Positions 34,360 through 44,140 are shown, numbered from the stretch's first letter. The stretch: DNA of 64,000 bases from JAWXBG01 sp034439875 (GCA_034439875.1 JAWXBG010000223.1:1-64000), one strand, 5' to 3'. Made by a program: numbers and translations. The notes: a model not told the origin generated them from the sequence alone.

Positions 34360-34575
34360 TTATGTTTAGTTGAATGTAGCCAAACGAAATTGGACTATAG
34401 CGTTAATACAAACGGTATAGTACCAATTCTGCCGATAAAATAGTGCGACCTAATTTATAATCATCAAGTGTTAAATGCCGTTAAACGCAGAATCCGCATT
34501 GGGGGTCGTGTAAAGTTGCTGTTATAGGATAATGGAGTGAAACGAAATTGGACTATTACAGATAACCGAACGGTA
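34360..34575 (-). repeat. Degenerate mosaic repeat with a MITE end fragment
   Basis: Holds a worn hairpin unit around 34364-34402, an isolated MITE terminus at 34486-34503 (CGCAGAATCCGCATTGGG) preceded by TTAAA, and a well-kept 43-nt hairpin at 34519-34561 (CTGTTATAGGATAAT / ATTGGACTATTACAG arms). The right part of the MITE is missing, so this is a deleted or rearranged copy. Confidence 0.65.
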
Positions 34576-34972
34576 TAAGATTCTTAAGAAAATCTCTAAA
34601 AAACTCTTTCACATTTCCACCAATGCATAAAATATAGGCATTTACAATTAACGTATTCAGGCCAAATTGAGTCGACTGGTTCACTAAATCTCAGTGGCAG
34701 AGCATCCACCATTGATATTTTGCGATTCTCTTGCAGGTTTGGGGGTAATCACAATCGTAATATGTGGAAGATGGGCTGTTTTACTTGATTTTATTAGTCT
34801 TTCCCCTGCTTTTTGAATACAACGGGAGTGGTCCAAGAGCTTGGAAATGGCCGTCTTTTACGAAATCCTTGATATGACAATGGCCGAAATGCCTTCCCTT
34901 TTTGAATAGAGGTCTTACGCAATGGGCCTCTGTGCTTATTTTTGCTCGGAAGAGTAAATCAAAACCTATATC
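34576..34972. other. Gene-free leader of the polysaccharide operon
   Basis: About 400 bases without a credible gene on either strand. A TAnnTTTG match (TATTTTTG, 34937-34944) lies 29 bases before the wza-like ATG and is the best promoter candidate; no well-spaced -33 TTG was found. A weak AGAGG/CCTCT inverted repeat at about 34907-34932 precedes it. The upstream 300 bases show nothing recognisable. Confidence 0.4.
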
Positions 34973-35737
34973 ATGTCCTTCAGATTCCTTTGCTTGGTTG
35001 CCTCCATTACATTGTTGGCATCTTGTACGATCAACAGAAATGTGATGTTTAAGACCGATCAGGATTATGTCTATGACAACCCTCCTGCGGATTCGGTGGG
35101 CAAGGAATACCGCCTTGCTGCGAATGATATGATCACTTTCCAACTTTATACCAATGAGGGGGCAATGATTTTGGATTTCACCACCAATACTGAATCAGGA
35201 AGACAGCAAGGTCTTACTTTCCGCGAGTTTGTATACATGATAGATTCCGAAGGATTTATTGAATTGCCCACTATTGGAAAGGTAAATGTTTCAGGGTATA
35301 CATTATTCGAAGCACAAGAGATGTTAGAAGGAATGTACGAGAACCAGTTCAATTTCCCTTATGCCCTTATTCAAGTAATCAATAGACGAGTCATAGTATT
35401 TAGAGGAAGTGGAGCAGATGCTCAAGTGGTACCCATGACCAACAACAACATTAGCGTGGTCGAGGCATTGGCATTAGCAGGTGGGCTCTCAGCTCGCGCA
35501 AATGCTTCGAAGGTTAAACTTATCAGAAAGGTTGCTGGAAACCAAGAAGTTTATTTAATGGATTTAAGCACGATTGAGGGCATTAGGTATGCGAACATGA
35601 CAGTGCAAGCGGGTGATATAATTTATGTTGAACCAGTTCCGGAAATAGCATCTGAGGTATTGAAAGATGTGGCTCCATTTGTAACCATCATTTCCGGTTT
35701 TGCGTTTATCTACGCAATTTTTAATCGAGGTCTTTAG
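34973..35737 (+). CDS. Wza-like polysaccharide export lipoprotein
   Basis: A 254-residue outer-membrane polysaccharide export protein with lipobox LLASC (Cys18). The Poly_export region contains YRLAANDMITFQLYTNEG and DSEGFIELPTIGKVNVSGYT, followed by one SLBB-type domain (VVPMTNNNISVVEALALAGG) and a C-terminal hydrophobic helix (about 232-250) after QAGDIIYVEPVPE. It forms the outer-membrane channel for capsule or exopolysaccharide. It heads the operon, eight bases before the tyrosine autokinase. Confidence 0.92.
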   Translation: MSFRFLCLVASITLLASCTINRNVMFKTDQDYVYDNPPADSVGKEYRLAANDMITFQLYTNEGAMILDFTTNTESGRQQGLTFREFVYMIDSEGFIELPTIGKVNVSGYTLFEAQEMLEGMYENQFNFPYALIQVINRRVIVFRGSGADAQVVPMTNNNISVVEALALAGGLSARANASKVKLIRKVAGNQEVYLMDLSTIEGIRYANMTVQAGDIIYVEPVPEIASEVLKDVAPFVTIISGFAFIYAIFNRGL

Positions 35738-35745
35738 ACATTTGA

Positions 35746-38163
35746 ATGGAGAATTTGGGAGATAGAAATATTGAAGAGTACAAATCGAGATTAACGAATT
35801 TCAGCAATGAATTCGATTTGGGTCTGTTTGTCTTCATAATCCGTAAGTCGCTCCCATGGGTTGTGGCTATCATGTTGATTGCAGCAATATCAGTCTTTAT
35901 ATACCTCAGATACACACCGGTTGTGTATAATGCCAAAACTGTCATTCAACTTGGGGAGGATAATAATGCCAACCAGATCATTAATGTAACGAATATTCGC
36001 GAAGACAATAGCACAGATGCCACCGTAGAACAATTGCGATCGAAACTATTGATTAGCCGCACGGTGGAGCGTCTCCCAATACGGATAAGTTATTTTGCGA
36101 AAGGGCAAATTCTCACAAATGAGCACTATAAGAATACTCCTTATGAAATAATTCTAGATACGATTAGAAGTAATTCGGCCGTTGATAAATTGATTCCTAT
36201 TGTATTTGCGGACAGTGTGAATTTTTCGTTTATATATGGAGGGATAAATCATGATGGAAAAAGAGTAGGTGAACGCATCGATATTGGAGATTTTGTTTTC
36301 AAAGTGATAGTGGATAATGGGAAGTCATTACTGCGAAATGAGGAGGAGTACGAGCTTTTCTTTAGAATAAATTCCAACTACTCAATGGTTAGCCGATTTT
36401 CGGAAGGAATAAACATTCGAGTGGCTAATGGTACAGCCAAAACGTTGGAAATTTCATTCCAGGACAACAATCCGATGTTGGCACGCGACTTTGTAACAGC
36501 CCATGCAGAGGAGTTTATCATATTCGACTTGGAAAAGCGGAGTCGAAGCGACCAATATGTTCTTACTTTTTTGGACTCACAAATTGACACCGTATTTGAG
36601 AATCTCAAAAAATCGGAAATAATGCTCAATGCATACAAGGAGGAGAACAAGGTAACTGATTTGGATGCAGTTGGAAAATCGTACCTAGATCGTTTGAATT
36701 ACTTGGAGAACGACATTGTATCGCTCGATGTTGAGCAGCGCTTGTTGGATGAAGTTGAATCTCTGGCAAAGAAGTCGACAAGTAATATTGAAGTGAATAG
36801 CCTTGTTCCCTTGGTAGCCGGAAGCAGATACAATGCGATATTGTCAAAGTTGCTCGATGGGCTATACGAATTAGTGTTGCGCAAGGAGTCTGCACTTTAT
36901 TCTATTACCGAATCCAATGATCGAATAAAAACGCTTGACTACAATATAAATGTGCAGAAGGCACTTATTCTCCAGAGTTTAAAAACCTTGAGAGAACAGA
37001 TAGGTAATTCGAAGGCCCAACTCAAGCAAAAAGTGGTTGAATTAGAATCTATCTACTACGGATTGCCCACAAAGGAACTTGAATATGCTAGACTGCAAAG
37101 ATTGTTTTCGATTAATGAGAAGTATTACACGCTTTTGCTGGAAAAGGCTATCGAATATCGAATTTCAAAGGAAGGATTTGTCTCTAATAATCAAATTCTT
37201 GAAGAGGCGAGGATACCATCGCAGCCTGTAAAACCTGTAAAAAAGGTTATTCTATTTACCTTTTTTCTAGGAGGGTTTCTGATATCTCTATCATTGGTAA
37301 GTGTAAGATATCTGTTGCATAGCAACATTACATCGCTCAATGAGATTGTAAAGCTGTCGAATGCAACCATATCTACCATTGGTATCGTTCCAAAATTCAA
37401 GGAAGACATCCCGGTGTCGATGCTCATAGTAGATAAAAATCCAAGGTCACTTATCGCAGAAAGTTTTAGATCTATTCGCACCAACCTCCAGTTTATTGAT
37501 AATACAGAAGGTAGCAAAATGGCTGCTATTACTTCTACGATCTCAGGAGAAGGTAAAACATTTGTCTCGCTTAATCTTGCAGGTATTATTGCCTTCTCGG
37601 GAAAGAGGGTCGTAGTGATTGACTTGGATATGCGCAAACCTAAAATCCACAAGGCATTTGACGTAGAAAACAATCATGGAATGAGCACCATTCTGATTGG
37701 TCGACACAACATAGATGACTGCCTTCGCAATACCACTATTCCTAATTTACAGTACATTACAGCGGGCCCCGTTCCTCCAAATCCTTCTGAATTGATTATT
37801 GGTCCGAACATGTCAAAAGTGCTGACCGAGTTAAGGCAGAAATTCGATTTTATAATAATAGACACTCCACCGGTGGGATTAGTTACTGATGGGGTTGAGC
37901 TATTGAAACAAGCCGATTATCCTCTTTATATTTTTAGATCCGATTACTCTCGAAAACAATTTGTTCAAGTGGCCGACAAATTAATTTTTGAGAATAAGAT
38001 TGTAAAACTTTCTACCATTCTGAATGGGGTGGATGTAGATCGAAATCGTTATTCCTACAAGTACAATTATGGCTATGGGTACGGTTATGGATATGGTTAT
38101 GGCAGCTCGGGTTACTACACAGAAAATGGAAGTAAAAAGAAAAGAAGGAAGGGAAAAAAATGA
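35746..38163 (+). CDS. Wzc-like polysaccharide co-polymerase / tyrosine autokinase
   Basis: An 805-residue protein. Transmembrane helix at about 35-55, Wzz chain-length domain, a long periplasmic coiled coil (about 250-480, ending in the PSQPVKPVKK proline-rich signature), second helix (about 500-520) and cytoplasmic BY-kinase with Walker A ISGEGKTF, Walker A' VVVIDLDMRKP and Walker B DFIIIDTPPVG. The C-terminal tail is a tyrosine cluster with alternating Gly and Tyr, the expected autophosphorylation site, then a basic end. It controls polymer length and export together with the Wza-like protein. Its stop overlaps the rfbC start by four bases. Confidence 0.95.
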   Translation: MENLGDRNIEEYKSRLTNFSNEFDLGLFVFIIRKSLPWVVAIMLIAAISVFIYLRYTPVVYNAKTVIQLGEDNNANQIINVTNIREDNSTDATVEQLRSKLLISRTVERLPIRISYFAKGQILTNEHYKNTPYEIILDTIRSNSAVDKLIPIVFADSVNFSFIYGGINHDGKRVGERIDIGDFVFKVIVDNGKSLLRNEEEYELFFRINSNYSMVSRFSEGINIRVANGTAKTLEISFQDNNPMLARDFVTAHAEEFIIFDLEKRSRSDQYVLTFLDSQIDTVFENLKKSEIMLNAYKEENKVTDLDAVGKSYLDRLNYLENDIVSLDVEQRLLDEVESLAKKSTSNIEVNSLVPLVAGSRYNAILSKLLDGLYELVLRKESALYSITESNDRIKTLDYNINVQKALILQSLKTLREQIGNSKAQLKQKVVELESIYYGLPTKELEYARLQRLFSINEKYYTLLLEKAIEYRISKEGFVSNNQILEEARIPSQPVKPVKKVILFTFFLGGFLISLSLVSVRYLLHSNITSLNEIVKLSNATISTIGIVPKFKEDIPVSMLIVDKNPRSLIAESFRSIRTNLQFIDNTEGSKMAAITSTISGEGKTFVSLNLAGIIAFSGKRVVVIDLDMRKPKIHKAFDVENNHGMSTILIGRHNIDDCLRNTTIPNLQYITAGPVPPNPSELIIGPNMSKVLTELRQKFDFIIIDTPPVGLVTDGVELLKQADYPLYIFRSDYSRKQFVQVADKLIFENKIVKLSTILNGVDVDRNRYSYKYNYGYGYGYGYGYGSSGYYTENGSKKKRRKGKK

Positions 38164-38702
38164 CTTTTACGGAAACAGATTTCAAAGGACTGTTTGTCAT
38201 TGAACCACGAGTCTTTTCAGATGAGCGTGGTTCTTTTATGGAAACATACACTCAAAAAACATTTCAAGAGTTTGTTGGCGAGGTGAATTTTGTACAAGAC
38301 AATGAATCCGTTTCTCGAAAAGGTGTCTTGCGCGGATTACATGTTCAGTTGCCACCATTTGGACAGGGAAAATTGGTCCGCGCTGTGCAAGGTTCAGTAT
38401 TGGATATAGCTGTTGATCTTAGAAGACTGGAACCTACTTTTGGGAAACACTTTGCCCTTAAGTTATCTGCAGAAAATAGATTACAGATGTACATACCTGC
38501 CGGGTTTGCTCATGGTTTTCTATCACTCGAAGATCAAACAGTTTTTAGCTATAAATGCACCCATTTCTATAGTCGCGATCATGAGCGATGCATTATTTGG
38601 AATGATCCACACATTGGCATAGAATGGGGATCTAATGAAGTGGCCCTATCTGCAAAAGATTCACAGGCAATGTCATTTGCAGAATTTAATTCTCCCTTTT
38701 AA
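38160..38702 (+). CDS. rfbC: dTDP-4-dehydrorhamnose 3,5-epimerase
   Basis: A 180-residue cupin-fold epimerase of normal length. Signature pieces: ERGSFMETY, FVQDNESVSRKGVLRGLHVQ with catalytic His, KLVRAVQGSVLDIAVDLRR, YIPAGFAHGFLSLED and the tyrosine in FSYKCTHFYS. It makes dTDP-4-keto-L-rhamnose, a sugar donor precursor. RfbA, B and D are not in the window, so they must lie elsewhere or the polymer uses a related sugar. The start overlaps the autokinase stop; the next gene starts at the stop codon. Confidence 0.95.
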   Translation: MTFTETDFKGLFVIEPRVFSDERGSFMETYTQKTFQEFVGEVNFVQDNESVSRKGVLRGLHVQLPPFGQGKLVRAVQGSVLDIAVDLRRLEPTFGKHFALKLSAENRLQMYIPAGFAHGFLSLEDQTVFSYKCTHFYSRDHERCIIWNDPHIGIEWGSNEVALSAKDSQAMSFAEFNSPF

Positions 38703-39754
38703 TGGAAATAGAGGTTGTTGTAAAATTGCTTCTACCTTTATTGACGGGAGCTTTGGTCGCGTTGATCGGTATTAAAATTTTATTGCGATACAAGTCTGGC
38801 TTAGGAGGCGAAAAGGGGAGTCGTGAAGAAATTCGCTGGTCACATCAGCAAGTTCCAACTATCGGAGGATTGATACTTTTTGTGGCATTTCTTTCAGGTA
38901 ATGTTTTTCATTTTTATTACATAGGGAGCTATAATATTCATTTGATCATCGGAGCATTTTTTGTTTTCGCAATCGGTTTGTACGACGATTTGAAAGGTCT
39001 TGGAGTTGCAGCTAAGTTTATTGGTCAGTTGGCGGTGGCCATTGGAACTAGCATGAATGGTTTTGGGTTTCATTTAATAGCTCCGGTACCCGACATGATT
39101 ATTTCTGTATTCTTCTGGGTGGCTATTATGAATTCGTTCAATATGCTCGACAACATGGATGGTGTAGCAGGAAGTGTAGTATTGATTTTTTTTATAGGAT
39201 GTGCCGTATTCGTGAATTGGATAGGATCAATCAGTTTAATCGGAGGTGTCATTGTATTCCTCATTTATAATATGAAGCCGGCGAAAATTTATCTTGGGGA
39301 TAGCGGAAGCCTAATGCTCGGCTACATCATGGGTTTTTTCGGAATTGCATTGATAGATTCATTTTTGTTTCTATCTGAATCGAAATTTCTTGATATACTT
39401 GCTTTAATCTTCTGTATTTTTTGTTTCCCGCTCGCAGATACCGTTGTAGTAGTAGTGAATAGGCTTGTAGCCGGAATTTCACCTACTCGAGGAGGCCGCG
39501 ACCATTCTACGCATCATCTGGTGTATGCTGGTGTGAAGGAAAAAGTGATACCATACTGCTATATGGGTGTGTCCGTTTTGGGCTGGCTTATATTAATTCT
39601 TGCAATGTATTTGGGTTGCATGGGCCCCGTAGGATCATGTGCTGCTTGGTTCAGTTTTGCAGCCTTTGGGTTTTTTATTCTTGTTACCTCACTACTTTGG
39701 ATTATTTCGCGTTACAACATCAGAAATAATAAATTTACCTATACTTCACAATGA
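38702..39754 (+). CDS. WecA/MraY-like undecaprenyl-phosphate sugar-1-phosphate transferase
   Basis: A 350-residue polytopic membrane enzyme (GT4/PNPT superfamily) with about ten helices. The catalytic acidic motifs are GLYDDLKGLG, NMLDNMDGVAG and LGDSGSLMLGY, and the basic HIH-like loop is represented by GGRDHSTHHLV. It would transfer HexNAc-1-phosphate to undecaprenyl phosphate, starting the repeat unit. It starts one base before the end of rfbC and its stop overlaps the lytic transglycosylase start, so the operon is tightly coupled. Confidence 0.92.
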   Translation: MEIEVVVKLLLPLLTGALVALIGIKILLRYKSGLGGEKGSREEIRWSHQQVPTIGGLILFVAFLSGNVFHFYYIGSYNIHLIIGAFFVFAIGLYDDLKGLGVAAKFIGQLAVAIGTSMNGFGFHLIAPVPDMIISVFFWVAIMNSFNMLDNMDGVAGSVVLIFFIGCAVFVNWIGSISLIGGVIVFLIYNMKPAKIYLGDSGSLMLGYIMGFFGIALIDSFLFLSESKFLDILALIFCIFCFPLADTVVVVVNRLVAGISPTRGGRDHSTHHLVYAGVKEKVIPYCYMGVSVLGWLILILAMYLGCMGPVGSCAAWFSFAAFGFFILVTSLLWIISRYNIRNNKFTYTSQ

Positions 39755-40671
39755 CCAAATCTCGCGTTATTCTGATCACCTCTTTGGCCTGCGCAACTTC
39801 AGCAATTGTGCTATTTGGCATCTTTGGATTTTCTGAGAATCCATCTTCAAAGCATACGGTATATGACAGAGTGCGCACCGAAGGTTATCGGATATACACT
39901 ATCCCTCTGCCAGAAAAATTGGATTTTGCAGGCGAAGAGGTTCCGCTTTCGCAAAGTGATGTTCGCGAGCGTTTGGATCGCGAGTTTTTGGTGAATACCT
40001 ACTGGCATAGCAATGCGTTTTTATGGATGAAAAGAGCCAACAGATGGTTTCCTGTAATAGAGCCTATTCTTGAACTCAATGGAGTACCAAAGGATTTTAA
40101 GTATTTATGTATGGTTGAAAGTAGCCTCATTCAAGACAAGTCGCCGCGAGGTGCGGTAGGATTCTGGCAGTTTATGGAAGAAACAGCCAAGCAGTTTGGT
40201 CTCGAAGTAAATGAAGAGGTAGATGAACGATACAATGTAGAAAGGAGTACTGAGGCAGCATGTAGATATTTCAAACAGGCGTATTCGAAGTTTGGTTCTT
40301 GGTCTATGGTTGCTGCATCCTACAACATGGGAATGACTGGCCTCGAAGATCAAGTGACTCGTCAGCGACAATCGTCATACTGGGACTTGATTCTGAATGA
40401 CGAAACATCCCGGTATGTGTGCAGAATTGTTGCGGCAAAAACCATCATCAACAATGCGGATACATACGGTTTTGTGATAAGGCCTATCGATTTGTACGAA
40501 CCTCTAAAGTATAAGAATGTAACAGTAGATCACAGCATAGATGATTTTGCTTCATTTGCTGAGGGATATAACATGACTTATAAAGAATTCAAGCTTCTCA
40601 ATCCATGGTTGCGGCAGGCATATCTGCGCAACAAACCAGGAAGGGTCTATACGTTTAAAGTGAAAGAATAG
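39751..40671 (+). CDS. Membrane-anchored lytic transglycosylase (SLT domain)
   Basis: A 306-residue protein with an N-terminal signal/anchor helix (residues about 6-28) and an SLT domain at about 110-230: the catalytic glutamate is in LCMVESSLIQDKSPRGAVG, followed by FWQFMEETAKQFGL, an AACRYFKQAYSKFGSW segment and AASYNMGMTGLEDQ. The C-terminus (YNMTYKEFKLLNPWLR) resembles a LysM. MltD-like. As the last gene of the polysaccharide operon it may open peptidoglycan for the export channel, an inference from position. Confidence 0.9.
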   Translation: MTKSRVILITSLACATSAIVLFGIFGFSENPSSKHTVYDRVRTEGYRIYTIPLPEKLDFAGEEVPLSQSDVRERLDREFLVNTYWHSNAFLWMKRANRWFPVIEPILELNGVPKDFKYLCMVESSLIQDKSPRGAVGFWQFMEETAKQFGLEVNEEVDERYNVERSTEAACRYFKQAYSKFGSWSMVAASYNMGMTGLEDQVTRQRQSSYWDLILNDETSRYVCRIVAAKTIINNADTYGFVIRPIDLYEPLKYKNVTVDHSIDDFASFAEGYNMTYKEFKLLNPWLRQAYLRNKPGRVYTFKVKE

Positions 40672-40676
40672 AATAC

Positions 40677-41750
40677 TTATTGAATGTCAAATACTACTGA
40701 CTTCACCCTAGTAGTAGGCACTTCGTCTATATTTTCTTTAAGGAGTAATTCCTGAATCTCTGGTCTAGCGAAAAGTTCTGATAAAGTATGTACTGCACCT
40801 GCTGGGATCTGCAGAGCGGTGAGTTTTTTCATCCAATCATCGCGATTGTCATCTTTGAAGGGTTTGGATAAAATTTTGTAAAGTTCTTCCCTGTAGATTA
40901 CACGATTCACATTCAGGGCAAATCTATCATCAAGGGATACTTCTGGCATGCCGAGCAATTCGCACAAATGCTGAAACTGCTTATCAGCTCCAATTGCGAG
41001 AACCAATTGTTTTCCGTCTTTACAAGTAACAGTCTCTCCATATGGAGAAATATTTGGATGTTCTGAACCCGTGAGTTCTGGTTCGTATCCCGCCATCAGA
41101 AAATTCGTTGCTTGATTGGTCAAAGCCGATATTGCTGCTGCTTCAAGACTGGTACTAATGTAATAACCTTTTCCTGAAATGGATCTTTGAATCAACGCGC
41201 ACAAAATACCTTCCTTCATTTGATGCGCTGCAAGCACGTCTATCAAAGCCACGGGCATCTTCATCGGCCCCGAAGCTTTGGTTCCATTCATACTCATATA
41301 CCCGGTCTCGGCCTGCAAAGCGACATCGTAGGCTGTTCTATTTGGTTGACTAATGAAACCTGCGAGATGAGCATATATCAGTCTTGGATTTATCAGTTTA
41401 AGTTCGTCATACGCTACTCCGAATTTGATGTCGTCCTCGTGTTTTAGATTTGAAACTAGGATGTCTGCTTCTCTGATCAATTCCAAGAGCTGCAGCTTGT
41501 CCGAAGGATCTCTTAAATCTAGGAAAACATATTTTTTCTTGTAGTTTACCGAAGAAAAATAAGCTGTAATGTTTTTGCCCTTCTCAGAAGGAAGTTGCCA
41601 TTTTCGGGTTACATCTCCTTGGGTTTTTTTATTCTCAATTTTGGTGACATCGGCGCCTAGCTCTGAGAAAAAAGTAGCCACAGATGGGCCGGCTAAAACC
41701 GTTGATAGGTCAATTACTTTTAATCCTTTGAAGATTTCATTCTGTTTCAT
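40677..41750 (-). CDS. Family III CoA-transferase (CaiB/BaiF type)
   Basis: A 357-residue CoA-transferase. The start FKGLKVIDLSTVLAGPSVATFFSELGA is the family signature, and the predicted nucleophile is Asp171 in PVALIDVLAAHQ, aligned with the catalytic aspartate of formyl-CoA transferase. Acid substrates cannot be inferred. Its start overlaps the photolyase stop by four bases, making it the third gene of an epimerase-photolyase-CoA-transferase operon with no obvious metabolic link. Confidence 0.9.
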   Translation of the reverse strand: MKQNEIFKGLKVIDLSTVLAGPSVATFFSELGADVTKIENKKTQGDVTRKWQLPSEKGKNITAYFSSVNYKKKYVFLDLRDPSDKLQLLELIREADILVSNLKHEDDIKFGVAYDELKLINPRLIYAHLAGFISQPNRTAYDVALQAETGYMSMNGTKASGPMKMPVALIDVLAAHQMKEGILCALIQRSISGKGYYISTSLEAAAISALTNQATNFLMAGYEPELTGSEHPNISPYGETVTCKDGKQLVLAIGADKQFQHLCELLGMPEVSLDDRFALNVNRVIYREELYKILSKPFKDDNRDDWMKKLTALQIPAGAVHTLSELFARPEIQELLLKENIDEVPTTRVKSVVFDIQ

Positions 41751-43063
41751 GTTGCTCCTTGGAGGGCTGATTTGTAAGTCGCTATAGCCCTGTTTCTGGC
41801 GAAGGTATGTTCTACAATTGGCTTTGGGTAGTTATTAGTAGAGATTTCCGGCACCCACCTCTTGATATAAATCATTTTAGGATCGAATTTCTCTTGCTGT
41901 AGAGTTGGATTGAAAACCCGGAAGTAAGGGGCAGCATCACAACCACATCCAGCGGCCCATTGCCATCCGCCGACGTTACTTGCTAGTTCAAAATCGAGCA
42001 ATTTCGATGCAAAGTATTTTTCACCCCATCGCCAGTCAATTAATAGGTGTTTTGTGAGGAAACTAGCCACTACCATCCTCACTCGATTGTGCATGTATCC
42101 TGTTTCGTTTAATTCTCTCATCCCTGCATCAACAATGGGATACCCCGTTTTTCCAGAACACCACTTTTCAAATTTTTTTGGGTCATTTTCCCATGCTATG
42201 CGATCATATTTTTCATGAAATGATTTATTCACAGTTTGGGGAAAAAAGAAAATGATCATTTGATAGAATTCACGCCAAATAAGCTCATCTAAAAACTTAG
42301 GACTAATTGTATGGGCTTTTTTTACCAATGATCTGATGCTTATTGTCCCAAACCTCAGATGTACGCCAAGCCTCGAAGTTCCATGAAGCGCAGGAAAATC
42401 GCGCGTCGCTGAGTACCCTGAAATGATTTGCAGGTTCGGTTTGGAAGTAGGGATTTCGAAACGACTTCGAGAAAATCCTATTTCATCCAGTCTGGGAAAT
42501 GGTAAACTATTTACGGAGAGAAGTGATTTCAGTTTTTTTTCGGACGGAAAGTGCTCAAGATCGGCATCCGTGAGCCTCGATTTCCACTTCCGACTGTAAG
42601 GGGTGAACACGCTATAAGGTTTACTATCGTCCTTTACAACTTCTTTTTTTTCAAAAATGACATGATCTTTAAATGTTCTGAACGGAATATTCTTACTTTC
42701 AAGTAGGTTGTATACTTCCGTATCGCGGGCTCTGGCGTATGGTTCATAGTCTCGGTTGGTGTATATGGCCTCAACTTTATTATCGGATATCAATTTGCCT
42801 ATTACATCCAAAGGATTTCCATAGACAACTAAGATTGAGCCTCCATTCTTTTCTAATTCTGCTTTAATAGAAGAGATACAATCGTGTATAAGTTGGACTC
42901 GGGCATCGCTTTTATCTTCTAGTGCGAAAAGGATTTTCTGATCGAATATGAACAGAGGAAGTGTTGGACCATCATTCAAACTTTCAAAGAGTGCATGATT
43001 ATCCTCAATGCGCAGATCTCGACGAAACCAACAAATATTGAAAGGTTTGTCACTTATCTTCAT
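41747..43063 (-). CDS. phr: Cryptochrome/photolyase family protein
   Basis: A 438-residue flavoprotein. The N-terminal alpha/beta domain starts with NICWFRRDLRIEDNHALFE, and the FAD domain includes ARDTEVYNLLE, the LGVHLRFGTISIRSLV segment, LIWREFYQMI, MRELNETGYMHNRVRMVVAS and the C-terminal GCGCDAAPYFRVFNP. This pattern suits class I CPD photolyases, which repair pyrimidine dimers with blue light. Cryptochrome-like function cannot be excluded. It overlaps the epimerase by 14 bases and the CoA-transferase by four. Confidence 0.92.
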   Translation of the reverse strand: MKISDKPFNICWFRRDLRIEDNHALFESLNDGPTLPLFIFDQKILFALEDKSDARVQLIHDCISSIKAELEKNGGSILVVYGNPLDVIGKLISDNKVEAIYTNRDYEPYARARDTEVYNLLESKNIPFRTFKDHVIFEKKEVVKDDSKPYSVFTPYSRKWKSRLTDADLEHFPSEKKLKSLLSVNSLPFPRLDEIGFSRSRFEIPTSKPNLQIISGYSATRDFPALHGTSRLGVHLRFGTISIRSLVKKAHTISPKFLDELIWREFYQMIIFFFPQTVNKSFHEKYDRIAWENDPKKFEKWCSGKTGYPIVDAGMRELNETGYMHNRVRMVVASFLTKHLLIDWRWGEKYFASKLLDFELASNVGGWQWAAGCGCDAAPYFRVFNPTLQQEKFDPKMIYIKRWVPEISTNNYPKPIVEHTFARNRAIATYKSALQGAT

Positions 43064-43964
43064 TGGTCAGCACGTTTTGCATGGCTGATTGTATGTCTGG
43101 GAATTTAAATCTGAATCCCGTTTTTCTAAGTTTAGATGAGTCGTAGGCCTGATCGTCGAGAACAAGTCCTGAGCGTTCGCCAAGCAACATTTTTAATGGA
43201 AAAGTAGGGCTGCTTTTCATCAATACTTTTTTACCCATTTCTTTGGCAAAGGTTTCTGTAAAAGTCCTTTGATCGGTAATCAAAGGTGAATTCGCATTAA
43301 AGATTCCTTTCATTTCAGGGTGGTCAATCACGTGAGAGATGATTCTACAAAGGTCGTCCACATGTACAAAGGACATTCTCTGTTTTCCTGATCCTGGAAC
43401 GAATCCCCCAAGCCATTTTACCAAAGGTTTGAGTTTGCCCACCACTCCACCTTCTGCCGCTAGTACGGCCGGAAATCTGAGTAGGACCCGTCTGCAAGTT
43501 GTTTTCTCTAGAGACTCAGATTCGGCTTCCCATTTTTTTACTACCTCGGATAAAAAACCATCTCCCGATGCGTCTTCTTCGGTTTTTACGCCAAATACGG
43601 ATGAGTAATATCCTGTCGCACTCGCTCCGATATACAAGGAGGTATTCCATTTTCTTGAAGTGATTTGAGAGACCAACAACGAAGTACTTTGTATACGGCT
43701 ATCTAGAATTTTTTTTCTATTAGAAGTTGTCCATCTGCAATCAAGATTGTGTCCTGCTAAATTGATTATGACATCAGGCGAAGGGAAATTTGAAAGTATA
43801 ACTTGTGATTCAGGTTTCCAAGAAACAATGTGCGGAATATTGGGATGGGTGCTGAACTTTTCTTTTGACCTAGAAAGTATAAATACTTCAGCTCCTCGGC
43901 TTTCCAATTCCGAAGCGAGGTGTTTGCCAATCATTCCGGATCCTCCGGCTACTAGAATTTTCAT
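43050..43964 (-). CDS. TIGR01777 family NAD(P)-dependent epimerase
   Basis: About 304 residues, start MKILVAGGSGMIG at 43964. The NAD(P)-binding motif GGSGMIG, the NLAGHNLDCRWTTSNRKKI segment, SATGYYSSVFG (active-site tyrosine), the FVPGSGKQRMSFVHVDDLC stretch and the C-terminal DUF1731-type region (KSSPTFPLKMLLGERSGLVLDD) define the TIGR01777/SulA-like family. Substrate unknown. It is frequently seen next to photolyase genes, as here, and is the first gene of the operon. Confidence 0.9.
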   Translation of the reverse strand: MKILVAGGSGMIGKHLASELESRGAEVFILSRSKEKFSTHPNIPHIVSWKPESQVILSNFPSPDVIINLAGHNLDCRWTTSNRKKILDSRIQSTSLLVSQITSRKWNTSLYIGASATGYYSSVFGVKTEEDASGDGFLSEVVKKWEAESESLEKTTCRRVLLRFPAVLAAEGGVVGKLKPLVKWLGGFVPGSGKQRMSFVHVDDLCRIISHVIDHPEMKGIFNANSPLITDQRTFTETFAKEMGKKVLMKSSPTFPLKMLLGERSGLVLDDQAYDSSKLRKTGFRFKFPDIQSAMQNVLTNEDK

Positions 43965-44140
43965 CAAAATGTGTAACAACTAATTCATCGAAATGTTCAA
44001 GGAACACTGTAAATGTAGGGAGTGTCCACAGCTTGTTCTCAGAATCTTTTAATTACAGGGTTTCTAGGCCATTCAATACTAAGGCAGATATATCATATCC
44101 CGTTTCACAATTAAGGATTAAATTGCCACTTATTTTCAAA

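Noticed and set aside
34781..35143. A 120-codon minus-strand frame in front of the polysaccharide operon
   Set aside because: It overlaps the start of the wza-like gene on the opposite strand and shows no protein features.
38055..38110. Short tandem DNA repeat (TATGGN-type units)
   Set aside because: It encodes the Gly-Tyr tail of the BY-kinase, where a tyrosine cluster is expected.
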